Source: Nocardia kruczakiae NBRC 101016 (GTDB taxonomy: Bacteria; Actinomycetota; Actinomycetes; Mycobacteriales; Mycobacteriaceae). From it: a stretch of DNA of 64,000 nt. The DNA is taken from contig NZ_BDBL01000018.1 in assembly GCF_001612965.1 (NCBI RefSeq), positions 1 to 64,000 of the forward strand. The letters run 5' to 3'. Shown piece after piece: positions 42,885 to 50,664 of this stretch (its first letter is position 1; the number at the start of each line of letters is the position of its first letter). The notes beneath the pieces are model-generated. The model saw nothing but the letters and a program-made list of their open reading frames with translations, made no database searches and was not told where the DNA came from. Both the position numbers and the translations under genes were made by a program.

Positions 42885-44288
42885 ATGCTCACGCTGCTGT
42901 TGTACGTGCTCATCGTCGGCTTGGTGGCCGCGTTGCTGTTCCTGGTGGCCAGTGCGGTGTTCGGGCGCGGGGAGGAATTGGGTCCGCTGCCGGAGGGCAC
43001 GACGGTGACGGTGCTGCCCGCCGCGGGGATTCGCGGCTCGGATGTGCGCGCGTTGCGATTCCAGCAGGTCTTCCGGGGGTACAAGGCGGGCGAGGTCGAC
43101 TGGGCGCTGAGCCGATTGGCCGCACGGATCGACGAACTGGAACTTCAGCTCGAGCGCAGCCGCGTCGCCACTCCGTCCGCCATCGGAGAGCCGGAAACCT
43201 CGGCGGCGCAACCGAATACAGGAAGCACGCCTTCCACGGACACTCCCCCGGCCGCCGCCAACGGCACGACCACCAACTTCAGCACCGGAACCTTCTTCGG
43301 CGGTGCCCCCTTCGCCGGTCCCGACAGCACGACTCCCCCCAGCCTCGGCGGACCGGCCTCGGCCGGACCGAGCACCCCGACTGTCGGCGGAGCAGCCTTC
43401 GGCGGTCCCGGCGGCACGACTCTCAACGGTCTGGGCGGGCCGGCGTCGGCCGGGCCGGGGACGCCGGCTCCCGGTGGTGCCACCTTCGGCGGTCCCGGCG
43501 GCACGACTCCCAACAGCCTGGGCGGACCGGCGTCGGCCGGACCGGGTAGCCACGCGTTCGGCGCTCCGGTGGGTCCGGGCAACACCGCTCTCGGCGGTCC
43601 GGCCGATTCCGGTAGCCCGGTTCTCGGTGGTCCGGCCTATCCAGGTAACCCGGCCCTCGGCGGTCCGACCGGTCCGACGTCCATCGGTCCGGTCGATGGC
43701 TTCGGCACCGGTTTCGGTCCCGGGGCGGGCTTCGGTCCCGGGGCGGGCCTCACCGCCGGGCCAGGCGTCGCCATCGGCGGTGGTTTCGGCAGCAGTGGTT
43801 TCGGCAGCCTCCCCACCGGGCCGGGGACGCCGACGGGCACCGCCTTCCCGGTGGCCGGCTATTCGGGGAGCGGATATGCACCGGGCCCCGGCACTGCCAC
43901 GCCCACCGGGTCTACTGTCGGTCAGCCGGGCAGCCTCGGTCCGGCCCACGACACTCTCGGCAGTGTCGCGTCACCGCCCGGCGGTGCCGCTTCACCGCCT
44001 GACGCCACCGCGCAGACCGCGGCACCGGCTCCGGGATCGGTCCAGCACGGAACCACCCCGCAGACCGCCGGGAGTGACGCCGCGGCACCGGCCGTTTCGA
44101 CACCCGACCACCGGCCCGGATCGGAGCCCACGACCGAACCGGAAGCGGCCGGAACCACCGGTTACATCGCCGCCCCGGGACCGGAACGGAACACCGGATT
44201 CGCGCCGGCGACGGAGGCATCCGCGACCGGGTGGGCGCCACCGCCGTTACCGGGCGATCCCCCCTCATCCGCCGGAGGACTGCGATGA
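42885..44288 (+). CDS. DivIVA-domain membrane protein with Gly/Pro-rich repeat tail (Rv1209-like)
   Basis: This 467-residue protein starts with a membrane helix (MLTLLLYVLIVGLVAALLFL) followed by a DivIVA-like segment at about residues 55-90 (RALRFQQVFRGYKAGEVDWAL, then a short coiled coil RIDELELQLERS). The rest, about 370 residues, is low-complexity Gly/Pro/Thr/Ala, including three 29-residue repeats at 43308-43568. Similar DivIVA segments place proteins at poles or septa in actinobacteria, so it could be an envelope scaffold; this is inference. It overlaps the start of tag by ATGA. Position agrees with Rv1209, which lacks the long tail as far as I recall. Confidence 0.8.
   Translation: MLTLLLYVLIVGLVAALLFLVASAVFGRGEELGPLPEGTTVTVLPAAGIRGSDVRALRFQQVFRGYKAGEVDWALSRLAARIDELELQLERSRVATPSAIGEPETSAAQPNTGSTPSTDTPPAAANGTTTNFSTGTFFGGAPFAGPDSTTPPSLGGPASAGPSTPTVGGAAFGGPGGTTLNGLGGPASAGPGTPAPGGATFGGPGGTTPNSLGGPASAGPGSHAFGAPVGPGNTALGGPADSGSPVLGGPAYPGNPALGGPTGPTSIGPVDGFGTGFGPGAGFGPGAGLTAGPGVAIGGGFGSSGFGSLPTGPGTPTGTAFPVAGYSGSGYAPGPGTATPTGSTVGQPGSLGPAHDTLGSVASPPGGAASPPDATAQTAAPAPGSVQHGTTPQTAGSDAAAPAVSTPDHRPGSEPTTEPEAAGTTGYIAAPGPERNTGFAPATEASATGWAPPPLPGDPPSSAGGLR
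43308..43568. repeat. 87-bp tandem repeat, three units (29 residues each)
   Basis: Units start at 43308, 43395 and 43482. Each encodes F(A/G)GP-x2-TT-x3-LGGPASAGP followed by a short variable end. Divergence between units shows that the repeat is older than the 25-bp repeat at 18 kb. Confidence 0.8.
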
Positions 44289-44857
44289 GCGTCGAGGCGG
44301 TCGTGGACGACGGGAAGGTGCGCTGCGGCTGGTCGCAGTCGTCGCAGCTCTACCGGGATTATCACGACACCGAGTGGGGCCGGCCGCTGCACGGGGACGA
44401 TGCGCTGTTCGAGCGGATGTGCCTCGAGGCATTCCAGTCGGGGCTGTCGTGGATCACGATCCTGCGCAAGCGACCGGCGTTCCGGGCGGCATTCGCCGGA
44501 TTCGCCATCGACCGGGTGGCCGAATTCGGGGACGACGACGTGGAACGGCTGCTGGCCGATCCAGGCATCGTGCGCAATCGCGCCAAAATCCTCGCGTGTG
44601 TCGCCAATGCCCGGGTTGCGCGGGACCTGAGCCCGGGGCTGGACGAGCTGCTCTGGTCGTTCGCGCCGCCGGCTCGCCCGCGTCCGCGTGCGCTGTCCGA
44701 CGTGCCCGCCGTCACACCCGAATCCGTAGCTCTCGCAAGAGAACTCAAGAAGCGCGGGTTCCGGTTCGTGGGTCCGACCACGGCCTACGCATTGATGCAG
44801 GCGACCGGAATGGTCGATGACCATCTGGCCGATTGCTGGGTCGATCTGCGGCGTTGA
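44285..44857 (+). CDS. tag: DNA-3-methyladenine glycosylase I
   Basis: This 190-residue base-excision repair enzyme removes 3-methyladenine from DNA. The family start RCGWSQSSQLYRDYHDTEWG is present, with Cys and His of the zinc site near residues 14-30; the aromatic/acidic pocket follows in LFERMCLEAFQSGLSWITIL. The late GFRFVGPTTAYALMQATGMVDDH supplies the remaining zinc-site His/Cys (DHLADCW). ATG 44285 overlaps the stop of the DivIVA-like gene in an ATGA junction. Size and order are normal for TagA, and the position agrees with Rv1210. Confidence 0.95.
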   Translation: MSVEAVVDDGKVRCGWSQSSQLYRDYHDTEWGRPLHGDDALFERMCLEAFQSGLSWITILRKRPAFRAAFAGFAIDRVAEFGDDDVERLLADPGIVRNRAKILACVANARVARDLSPGLDELLWSFAPPARPRPRALSDVPAVTPESVALARELKKRGFRFVGPTTAYALMQATGMVDDHLADCWVDLRR

Positions 44858-45036
44858 TCGCGCGCCACGCCGGTCGGTTTTCGAACTCAGGTACCCGGCC
44901 GGTTCGCTGATAAGGAAGAATGGGCGTGGTGCAGCCCACCGGACATGCCTGTCGCGTCCGGCGGCTGCCTGTTGGTGACAACACATTAGTTCCGAGAAGT
45001 GCGCAGCAGACCGCGCGGATCTGGAGGGAGCAGAGG

Positions 45037-45204
45037 ATGGCGGCCATGAAGCCCCGCACCGGGGACGGTCCCCTCGAGGCAACCAAGGAAGGGCGTGGAA
45101 TCGTCATGCGGGTTCCACTCGAGGGTGGCGGGCGTTTGGTCGTCGAGCTCACGCCGGAGGAAGCGGCAGCTCTCGGTAAAGAGCTCACCGCGGTAACCAG
45201 CTAG
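45037..45204 (+). CDS. DUF3117 small protein (Rv1211-like)
   Basis: This 55-residue protein starts MAAMKPRTGDGPLEATKEGR and ends VVELTPEEAAALGKEL, the highly conserved DUF3117 sequence of actinobacteria. GGAGGGAG precedes ATG 45037, which is better than longer starts. The protein is probably cytosolic and its function is unknown. It is followed by a strong hairpin, so it is likely monocistronic. The 179-base upstream region would hold its promoter; no operator was recognised. Its position next to tag and glgA matches Rv1211. Confidence 0.92.
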   Translation: MAAMKPRTGDGPLEATKEGRGIVMRVPLEGGGRLVVELTPEEAAALGKELTAVTS

Positions 45205-45258
45205 CCGCTCGACCCAACGAAATACACCGGTGATGAAATTGCCGGCGCGAACCCGCGC

Positions 45259-45294
45259 GCGCAGATCCGGCCGGATCACCGGCCGGATCTGCGC
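45259..45294 (+). terminator. Terminator after DUF3117 gene
   Basis: A perfect 16-bp stem (45259-45274 with 45279-45294) and a 4-base loop lie 54 bases after the DUF3117 stop and before the start of the RNA methyltransferase gene. Confidence 0.85.
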
Positions 45295-45345
45295 CCGTCG
45301 CGGCGGCTACCCCGGCCGGGCGGCCGTATCCACCCGCCGGACCAC

Positions 45346-46248
45346 ATGAACGGTCCGGACCACGAGACGCGTGAAGCGAACCCCGGCCCCACGCCGAGGA
45401 CGCCCACAGTCCACGCCACACCCCTGGCGGCGATCGCATCCGCGGTGGCCTGCCCCGAATGCCGGGCGGGCGTCGTGCTCCGGGATCGGCGCCTGGTGTG
45501 CGAGTCCGGCCACAGCTTCGATCTCGCCAAACAGGGCTACGTCAGCCTGCTGACCGGCGCCGCGACCAAGATGACCGGCGATACCGCGGACATGCTGGAC
45601 GCCCGGGCCCGGTTCCAGAGCGCGGGCCATTTCGACCCGATCGCGCGCGCGACGGCCGAGGCCGTGGCCGACGGCGCGCCGACCCGCACGATTCTCGAAA
45701 TCGGCGCCGGCACCGGCTACTACCTGGCGGCCGGGCTCCAGGCGGCGCCCGGCGCGCACGGCATCGCACTCGACGTCTCGAAACCGGCTGCGCGCCGGGC
45801 CGCTCGCGCCCATTCGCGTGCGGCCTCGATACTCGCCGACGTATGGCGGGGGCTGCCGATCCGGGACCACGCGCTCGACCGGGTGCTGTGTGTCTTCGCG
45901 CCGCGCAACCCCGCCGAGGTCGCGCGGGTGTTGCGCCCGGGTGGCACCTTCGTCGTCGTCACGCCCACCCCGCGCCACCTGGCCGAGCTCATCGCGCCGC
46001 TGGATATGGTCGGCGTGCAGACGGACAAGGACGAACGCCTGACCGACGCGCTGTCCGCGGATTTCCGGCCCGCCGAACGCGTCACGGTCGAATACGAGAT
46101 GACCCTCGATCACGTCGCGATCGCGAATGTGGTCGGCATGGGTCCGTCGGCTCACCACGCCGCCGCATCCCGCGACGCCTCGATAGCCGACCTCCCCGAA
46201 GCCATGCCGGTTACGGCCTCGGTCACGGTCGCGACCTACCACCGCTGA
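45346..46248 (+). CDS. RlmA-type RNA (guanine-N1)-methyltransferase
   Basis: This 300-residue protein has an N-terminal zinc finger (CPECR ... CESGHSFD) and a SAM-binding Rossmann domain. KQGYVSLLTG follows the finger, as in RlmA and TlrB-like 23S rRNA guanine methyltransferases. Motif I is ILEIGAGTGYYLAAGL, and LPIRDHALDRVLCVFAPRN marks the motif IV region. The enzyme would modify G745 or G748 of 23S rRNA; TlrB-type members give macrolide resistance, but whether this one does is unknown. Its 3' end faces the sigma factor gene across 16 bases. Start ATG 45346. Confidence 0.88.
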   Translation: MNGPDHETREANPGPTPRTPTVHATPLAAIASAVACPECRAGVVLRDRRLVCESGHSFDLAKQGYVSLLTGAATKMTGDTADMLDARARFQSAGHFDPIARATAEAVADGAPTRTILEIGAGTGYYLAAGLQAAPGAHGIALDVSKPAARRAARAHSRAASILADVWRGLPIRDHALDRVLCVFAPRNPAEVARVLRPGGTFVVVTPTPRHLAELIAPLDMVGVQTDKDERLTDALSADFRPAERVTVEYEMTLDHVAIANVVGMGPSAHHAAASRDASIADLPEAMPVTASVTVATYHR

Positions 46249-46264
46249 CCGGCGTTCACGCTGG

Positions 46265-47122
46265 TCACCTGAAGAAGCCCGCCACGCGCTCTCGGTCGGC
46301 GTAGACGTAGATCTCCGCGATACGCCCGGCCGTCACCGTGAAGGCGAGCAGCACTCCGGGCTGTCCGTCGAACATGACGACCGCACCGACGGCACCGTTC
46401 ACCAGGACCGGCCGCACGTCCGAGGAGGGACGGGCGAACAGCATCGCACGGTCGGCGGTGTCGCGCGGGCCGTGAATCTCCCAGCCGCCTCCCGCACCGG
46501 CGTCGGCGCGCAGGACGATTCCCGGGGCCAATTGCGCCACTAGAGCCTCGAAGTCCCCACCACGGGCGGCCGCGAAGAAGGCATCCACCACCGCGCGCTG
46601 GTCGCCGGGGTCACCCTCGGGCATCGGCGCGGCGCGCAGCCGACGCCGCGCGCGACTGGCCGATTGCCGTGCGGCGGCGGGGGTTCGGTCCAGCAGCGTG
46701 GCGATGTGATCGAACGGCACCGCGAAGATGTCGTGCAGGACGAAGGCGACACGTTCGGCCGGATCCAGCTGTGACAGCACTCTCTGCATCGCCAGGCTCA
46801 CCGAATCCGTCAGCAGCGCTTGCTCTTCCGGTCCCGAGTGGTGATCGGCGACGAGCAGCGGATCCGGCAGCCGGGCACCGCTCGGATACTCCGGCCGAGA
46901 CCGCTTGGCGCGCAACAGATCCAGGCAGGTGTGCGCCACGGCCGTGGTCAGCCAGGCATCGATATCGCCGACCGCGCGGGGCGGGCTGCGATGCACGCGC
47001 AGCCAGGTCTCCTGCACGGCGTCCTCCGCGTCGACCGCCGAGCCCAGGATGTGGTGTGCGAGCGCCCGCAGACGCGGCCACTGATCGTGCAGCCGTTGCA
47101 GGGCCTGTTCGCGCTCGCTCAT
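46265..47122 (-). CDS. ECF41-type RNA polymerase sigma factor (SigJ-like)
   Basis: This 285-residue ECF sigma factor has region 2 (GSAVDAEDAVQETWLRVHR) and region 4 (RVAFVLHDIFAVPFDHIATLLDRTPAAARQSASRARRRL), followed by a C-terminal SnoaL-like domain (VVDAFFAAARGGDFEALVAQLAPGIVLRADAGAGGGWEIHG, FTVTAGRIAEIYVYAD). This fused layout defines the ECF41/SigJ group, where the SnoaL domain replaces an anti-sigma factor and adjusts activity. GTG 47131 is an alternative start. The divergent gene is DoxX-like, and five 14-bp tandem repeats lie between. Usual ECF41 partner genes (carboxymuconolactone decarboxylase, oxidoreductase) are not adjacent. Confidence 0.9.
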   Translation of the reverse strand: MSEREQALQRLHDQWPRLRALAHHILGSAVDAEDAVQETWLRVHRSPPRAVGDIDAWLTTAVAHTCLDLLRAKRSRPEYPSGARLPDPLLVADHHSGPEEQALLTDSVSLAMQRVLSQLDPAERVAFVLHDIFAVPFDHIATLLDRTPAAARQSASRARRRLRAAPMPEGDPGDQRAVVDAFFAAARGGDFEALVAQLAPGIVLRADAGAGGGWEIHGPRDTADRAMLFARPSSDVRPVLVNGAVGAVVMFDGQPGVLLAFTVTAGRIAEIYVYADRERVAGFFR

Positions 47123-47151
47123 GCCGGTCACATCCTCGCCACGCGCTACGC

Positions 47152-47222
47152 CATATCAGTGCGGCCATATCAGTGCGGCCATATCGGTGCGGCCATATCA
47201 GTGCGGCCATATCAAGTGCGGC
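47152..47222. repeat. Five 14-bp tandem repeats between sigma factor and DoxX-like genes
   Basis: The unit CATATCAGTGCGGC occurs at 47152, 47166, 47180 (one substitution), 47194 and 47208 (one extra A). The array occupies most of the 130-base divergent promoter region, so it must lie within or beside both promoters. Confidence 0.9.
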
Positions 47223-47252
47223 CCACCCACCATAATCAGCCAGGAGGCAGCC

Positions 47253-47744
47253 ATGCGCAGTCTTTCCCGCTCTCAGCCGGTCCGTACGGCCACGTCGACC
47301 GGCCCTACCGGACGCTTCCGCAGCGAACCGGCGCCCGCGGCGTTCACCGGCCGCTACCGCACCCTCGCCTATCGGGTCGCCACCACCGCCATCGTCGCCG
47401 AGGCCGGGGTGGGTGGCGTCTGGGATCTCGCCCGCATCCCGTTCGTGACCGATGTGGTGACCCATCTCGGATATCCGCGCTATTTCCTGGTGTTGCTAGG
47501 CGTGTGGAAGATCCCGGCCGCGATCGTGCTGGCCGCTCCCCGGCTCCCCCTGTGCAAGGAATGGGCTTACGCCGGAACGTTTTTCGTCTACACGGGCGCG
47601 ATCGCCTCGCATCTGGTCACCGGCTACGCGCGCGCGGAAGTGGCGGTGCTGAGCGCCATGACCGTGCTGACCGTCACCTCGTGGGCACTGCGGCCCGCCG
47701 ACCGGTGCCTGCCCGGCCGTCAGCCCTTGCGGATGCGGTCGTAG
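47253..47744 (+). CDS. DoxX-like membrane protein
   Basis: This 163-residue protein has an Arg/Ser-rich N-terminus of about 40 residues and then four membrane helices of the DoxX_2 type (VTHLGYPRYFLVLLGVWKIPAAIVL, WAYAGTFFVYTGAIASHLV). AGGAGG lies six bases before ATG 47253. It is divergent from the ECF41 sigma factor across the 14-bp repeats, so it may be its target. DoxX-like proteins are small quinone-linked or redox membrane proteins; the exact role is unknown. The last 25 bases overlap the 3' end of the convergent glgA gene. Confidence 0.82.
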   Translation: MRSLSRSQPVRTATSTGPTGRFRSEPAPAAFTGRYRTLAYRVATTAIVAEAGVGGVWDLARIPFVTDVVTHLGYPRYFLVLLGVWKIPAAIVLAAPRLPLCKEWAYAGTFFVYTGAIASHLVTGYARAEVAVLSAMTVLTVTSWALRPADRCLPGRQPLRMRS

Positions 47745-48943
47745 AGATCGGTGGTGCGGGCGGCGACCTTCGCCCAGCTGAATTCGGCCGTCGCGCGCGC
47801 CCGCCCGGCCGCCCCGAATCGCGCCGCGGTCTCGGCGTCGCCGGCGAGGTCGTTGACCAGGTCGGCGAGGTCTCGTTCGAAGTCGCGGGGCGCCTGCGGG
47901 TCGTAATGGGCCAGCCGCCCGGTCTGCCCGTCGGCGACGACCTCCGGGATCCCGCCGACATCCGAGGCGACCACCGCGGTGCCGCAGGCCATCGCCTCCA
48001 GATTCACGATCCCGAGCGGCTCGTACACCGAGGGACAGATGAAAACGCTTGCGGCGGAGAGGATCTGGCGCACCTGCTCGGTCGGCAACATATCGCGGAC
48101 CCAGAACACCCCGCCGCGCGTCGCGGCGAGTTCGCGCACCGCCGCGGCCGCCTCGGCCTCCAACTGCGGGGTATCCGGGGCGCCCGCGCAGAGCACCAGC
48201 TGAATCCCGGGATCGATATCGCGGGCCGCGGCGAGCAGGTGGGCGACTCCCTTCTGCCGGGTGATGCGGCCGACGAACGCCGCGATCGGCGCATCGTCGC
48301 GCACTCCCAGTTCCGCGAGCACATCGCGGGCCTCGGGCACCGGGCCGCCCGGAAACCAGGCCCGGGCATCGATCCCGTTGTGCACCACGTGTACTCGCGC
48401 GGGGTCGACGGTCGGATAGGCGTCGAGGACGTCGCGGCGCATACCCTCGCTGACCGCGATCACCGCATCGGCATTCTCCATCGCGGTCCGTTCCGACCAC
48501 GACGACAACCGGTAGCCGCCGCCCAGCTGTTCGGCCTTCCACGGCCGGCGCGGCTCCAGCGAATGCGCGGTCAGCACGTGCGGGATGTCGTACAGGCTCG
48601 CCGCCAGATGCCCGCCCAGCCCGGTGTACCAGGTGTGGGAATGGACCACGTCGACGGCGCCGACGGCATCGGCCATGCGCAGCTGCGCGGACATCATCTG
48701 CAGGGCGGAATTGGCCGCGAACAGCATCGGGTCGGGCTGGTGCACCACCGCGTCGACGCGGTCGGCGCCCATGCAGTGCACGGTCACCTCGCACAGCCGG
48801 CGCAAGTGCGGGACCAACTCGGTCACGTGCACGCCTGCCCCGCCGTACACCTCGGGGGGATATTCGCGGGTCAACATCGCGACCCGGAGCAGATCGGGGT
48901 CGGCAATCGATATCGGCTCGCGGTCGCCATCCGCGAAACTCAC
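47720..48943 (-). CDS. glgA: GT4 glycosyltransferase, glycogen synthase/GlgM type
   Basis: This 407-residue GT-B glycosyltransferase starts VAMLTREYPPEVYGGAGVHVTELVPHL. HSHTWYTGLGG, HVLTAHSLEPRRPWKAEQLGGGY and the donor-site block EPLGIVNLEAMACGTAVVASDVGGIPEVV follow. This form matches Rv1212c, known in mycobacteria as a maltose-1-phosphate synthase (GlgM) that uses ADP-glucose and feeds glycogen and capsular glucan. The divergent glgC gene supplies ADP-glucose. Its 3' end overlaps the DoxX-like gene. A dyad in the glgA/glgC promoter may serve both. Whether it acts on glycogen or on glucose-1-phosphate cannot be told from sequence alone. Confidence 0.93.
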   Translation of the reverse strand: MSFADGDREPISIADPDLLRVAMLTREYPPEVYGGAGVHVTELVPHLRRLCEVTVHCMGADRVDAVVHQPDPMLFAANSALQMMSAQLRMADAVGAVDVVHSHTWYTGLGGHLAASLYDIPHVLTAHSLEPRRPWKAEQLGGGYRLSSWSERTAMENADAVIAVSEGMRRDVLDAYPTVDPARVHVVHNGIDARAWFPGGPVPEARDVLAELGVRDDAPIAAFVGRITRQKGVAHLLAAARDIDPGIQLVLCAGAPDTPQLEAEAAAAVRELAATRGGVFWVRDMLPTEQVRQILSAASVFICPSVYEPLGIVNLEAMACGTAVVASDVGGIPEVVADGQTGRLAHYDPQAPRDFERDLADLVNDLAGDAETAARFGAAGRARATAEFSWAKVAARTTDLYDRIRKG

Positions 48944-49012
48944 CGGTCCAACCTAATCGGTGCGCCCTCGCCTCACCACACCTGCCCGGCCACGCCGGAG
49001 TGAACCGGCATC

Positions 49013-49027
49013 GGACACGCCGTGTCC
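49013..49027. promoter_or_regulatory. Palindrome in the glgA/glgC divergent promoter
   Basis: GGACACG-C-CGTGTCC is a perfect 7-bp dyad. It sits 22 bases before the glgC GTG and 70 bases before the glgA start, so it could be an operator for either or both. Confidence 0.45.
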
Positions 49028-49048
49028 TGGGACGGTAGGTTGAATTCC

Positions 49049-50263
49049 GTGAGGAGCCAGCCGCACGTACTCGGAGTAGTGCTAGCCGGTGGTGAGGGCA
49101 AACGACTCTTTCCCCTCACCAAGGACCGCGCCAAGCCGGCGGTCCCGTTCGGGGGCGCCTACCGCCTGATCGATTTCGTCCTCTCCAACCTCGTCAACGC
49201 CGGTTATCTGCGCATCTGCGTCTTGACCCAGTACAAATCGCATTCTCTCGACCGGCACATCTCCCAGACCTGGCGGCTGTCCGGCTTCGGCGGCGAATAC
49301 ATCACTCCGGTCCCGGCACAGCAGCGGCTGGGACCGCGCTGGTACACCGGCAGCGCCGACGCGATCATGCAATCGCTGAATCTGATCTACGACGAGGATC
49401 CCGACTACATCGTGGTGTTCGGCGCCGACCACGTCTATCGCATGGATCCCGAACAGATGGTCGCCCACCACATCGATTCCGGCGCGGGAGTGACCGTGGC
49501 CGGAATCCGGGTGCCACGCAGTGAGGCGGGCGCCTTCGGCTGTATCGATTCCGACGAATCGGGCCGCATCACGCAATTCCTGGAGAAGCCGGTCCATCCG
49601 CCCGGCACCCCCGACGATCCGAATATGACCTTCGCCTCGATGGGCAATTACGTCTTCACCACCAAGGTGCTGGTCGACGCGATTCGCGCCGATGCCGACG
49701 ATGTCGATTCCGATCACGACATGGGTGGCGACATCATTCCGGCGCTGGTCTCCCAGGGGCAGGCCGGTGTCTACGACTTCGCGCGCAACGACGTTCCCGG
49801 CTCCACCGACCGCGACCGCGGCTACTGGCGCGACGTCGGCACCATCGACGCCTTCTACGCGGCGCATATGGACCTGGTCTCGGTGCATCCGATCTTCAAT
49901 CTCTACAACAAGCACTGGCCCATCCGCGGTACCGCGGAGAATCTGGCGCCGGCGAAATTCGCGCAAGGCGGGCTGGCCCAGGAGTGCATCGTGGGGGCGG
50001 GCAGCATCCTGTCCGCGGCGACGGTGCGCAATTCGGTGCTGAGCTCGAATGTGTTCATCGAGGACGGGGCGACCGTGGAGGGCAGTGTGCTGATGCCCGG
50101 GGTCCGGATCGGCCGCGGCGCGGTCGTGCGGCGCGCGATCCTCGACAAGAACGTGATGGTCGGCGAGGGCGAGATCATCGGCGTCGATCTGGACCGCGAC
50201 CGCGAGCGGTTCGCGGTGAGCAACGGCGGCGTGGTCACCGTCGGCAAGGGCGTCTGGGTCTGA
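49049..50263 (+). CDS. glgC: Glucose-1-phosphate adenylyltransferase
   Basis: This 404-residue enzyme makes ADP-glucose from glucose-1-phosphate and ATP, the first step in glycogen synthesis. The nucleotidyltransferase motif [23 protein letters not shown], the [12 protein letters not shown] region, and the ADHVYRMD element are present, followed by GGDIIPALV and the left-handed beta-helix C-terminus ([21 protein letters not shown]). GTG 49049 has GGTAGG about nine bases upstream, preferred over ATG 49022. It is divergent from glgA, and the pair forms a glycogen/glucan module. Full length compared with the family. Confidence 0.97.
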   Translation: MRSQPHVLGVVLAGGEGKRLFPLTKDRAKPAVPFGGAYRLIDFVLSNLVNAGYLRICVLTQYKSHSLDRHISQTWRLSGFGGEYITPVPAQQRLGPRWYTGSADAIMQSLNLIYDEDPDYIVVFGADHVYRMDPEQMVAHHIDSGAGVTVAGIRVPRSEAGAFGCIDSDESGRITQFLEKPVHPPGTPDDPNMTFASMGNYVFTTKVLVDAIRADADDVDSDHDMGGDIIPALVSQGQAGVYDFARNDVPGSTDRDRGYWRDVGTIDAFYAAHMDLVSVHPIFNLYNKHWPIRGTAENLAPAKFAQGGLAQECIVGAGSILSAATVRNSVLSSNVFIEDGATVEGSVLMPGVRIGRGAVVRRAILDKNVMVGEGEIIGVDLDRDRERFAVSNGGVVTVGKGVWV

Positions 50264-50286
50264 CCCGAATTCGAGGCTGCGCCGCC

Positions 50287-50535
50287 TCAGCGGCCCGGCA
50301 TCGGATACTGCGGCGGCGGAGCCGGTTCGGTGACGCCCGGGCTCTCCGGCGTGTAGCAGAACGGTGCGCAGGTGCCGTGCGGCACTCTGGGATATCTCGC
50401 CGGATCGTCGAATTTGTCGTCACTGACCAGCAACATCACCAGCAGCGCCACGAAGACCGCCGCGCCGAGGCTGACGAGAGCCAGGACCAGCCACCCGCGC
50501 GGCGCGACCTCGATCAGGATTCCGCGCTCGTACAC
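50287..50535 (-). CDS. Small single-helix membrane protein
   Basis: This 82-residue protein has one membrane helix (WLVLALVSLGAAVFVALLVMLLV) and a short Pro-rich tail with two Cys (CAPFCYTP). It has no family known to me. It lies between glgC, which faces it, and the ABC permease gene, which ends 129 bases away on the same strand. Open frame, good composition and a plausible topology (N-terminus inside, Cys-Pro tail outside) support a real gene, but the function is unknown. Confidence 0.6.
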   Translation of the reverse strand: MYERGILIEVAPRGWLVLALVSLGAAVFVALLVMLLVSDDKFDDPARYPRVPHGTCAPFCYTPESPGVTEPAPPPQYPMPGR

Positions 50536-50664
50536 TCCCCGCCTCCCGGTACCGCCGAATTACCCACTGTGCCAATGGTATCGGCTGCCGGGTGATCCGG
50601 GCCACGGGAACGGCCGCCCGGCGCTCCGGAACCGGAGCGACCGGACGGCGAAATACCCTGCGGA

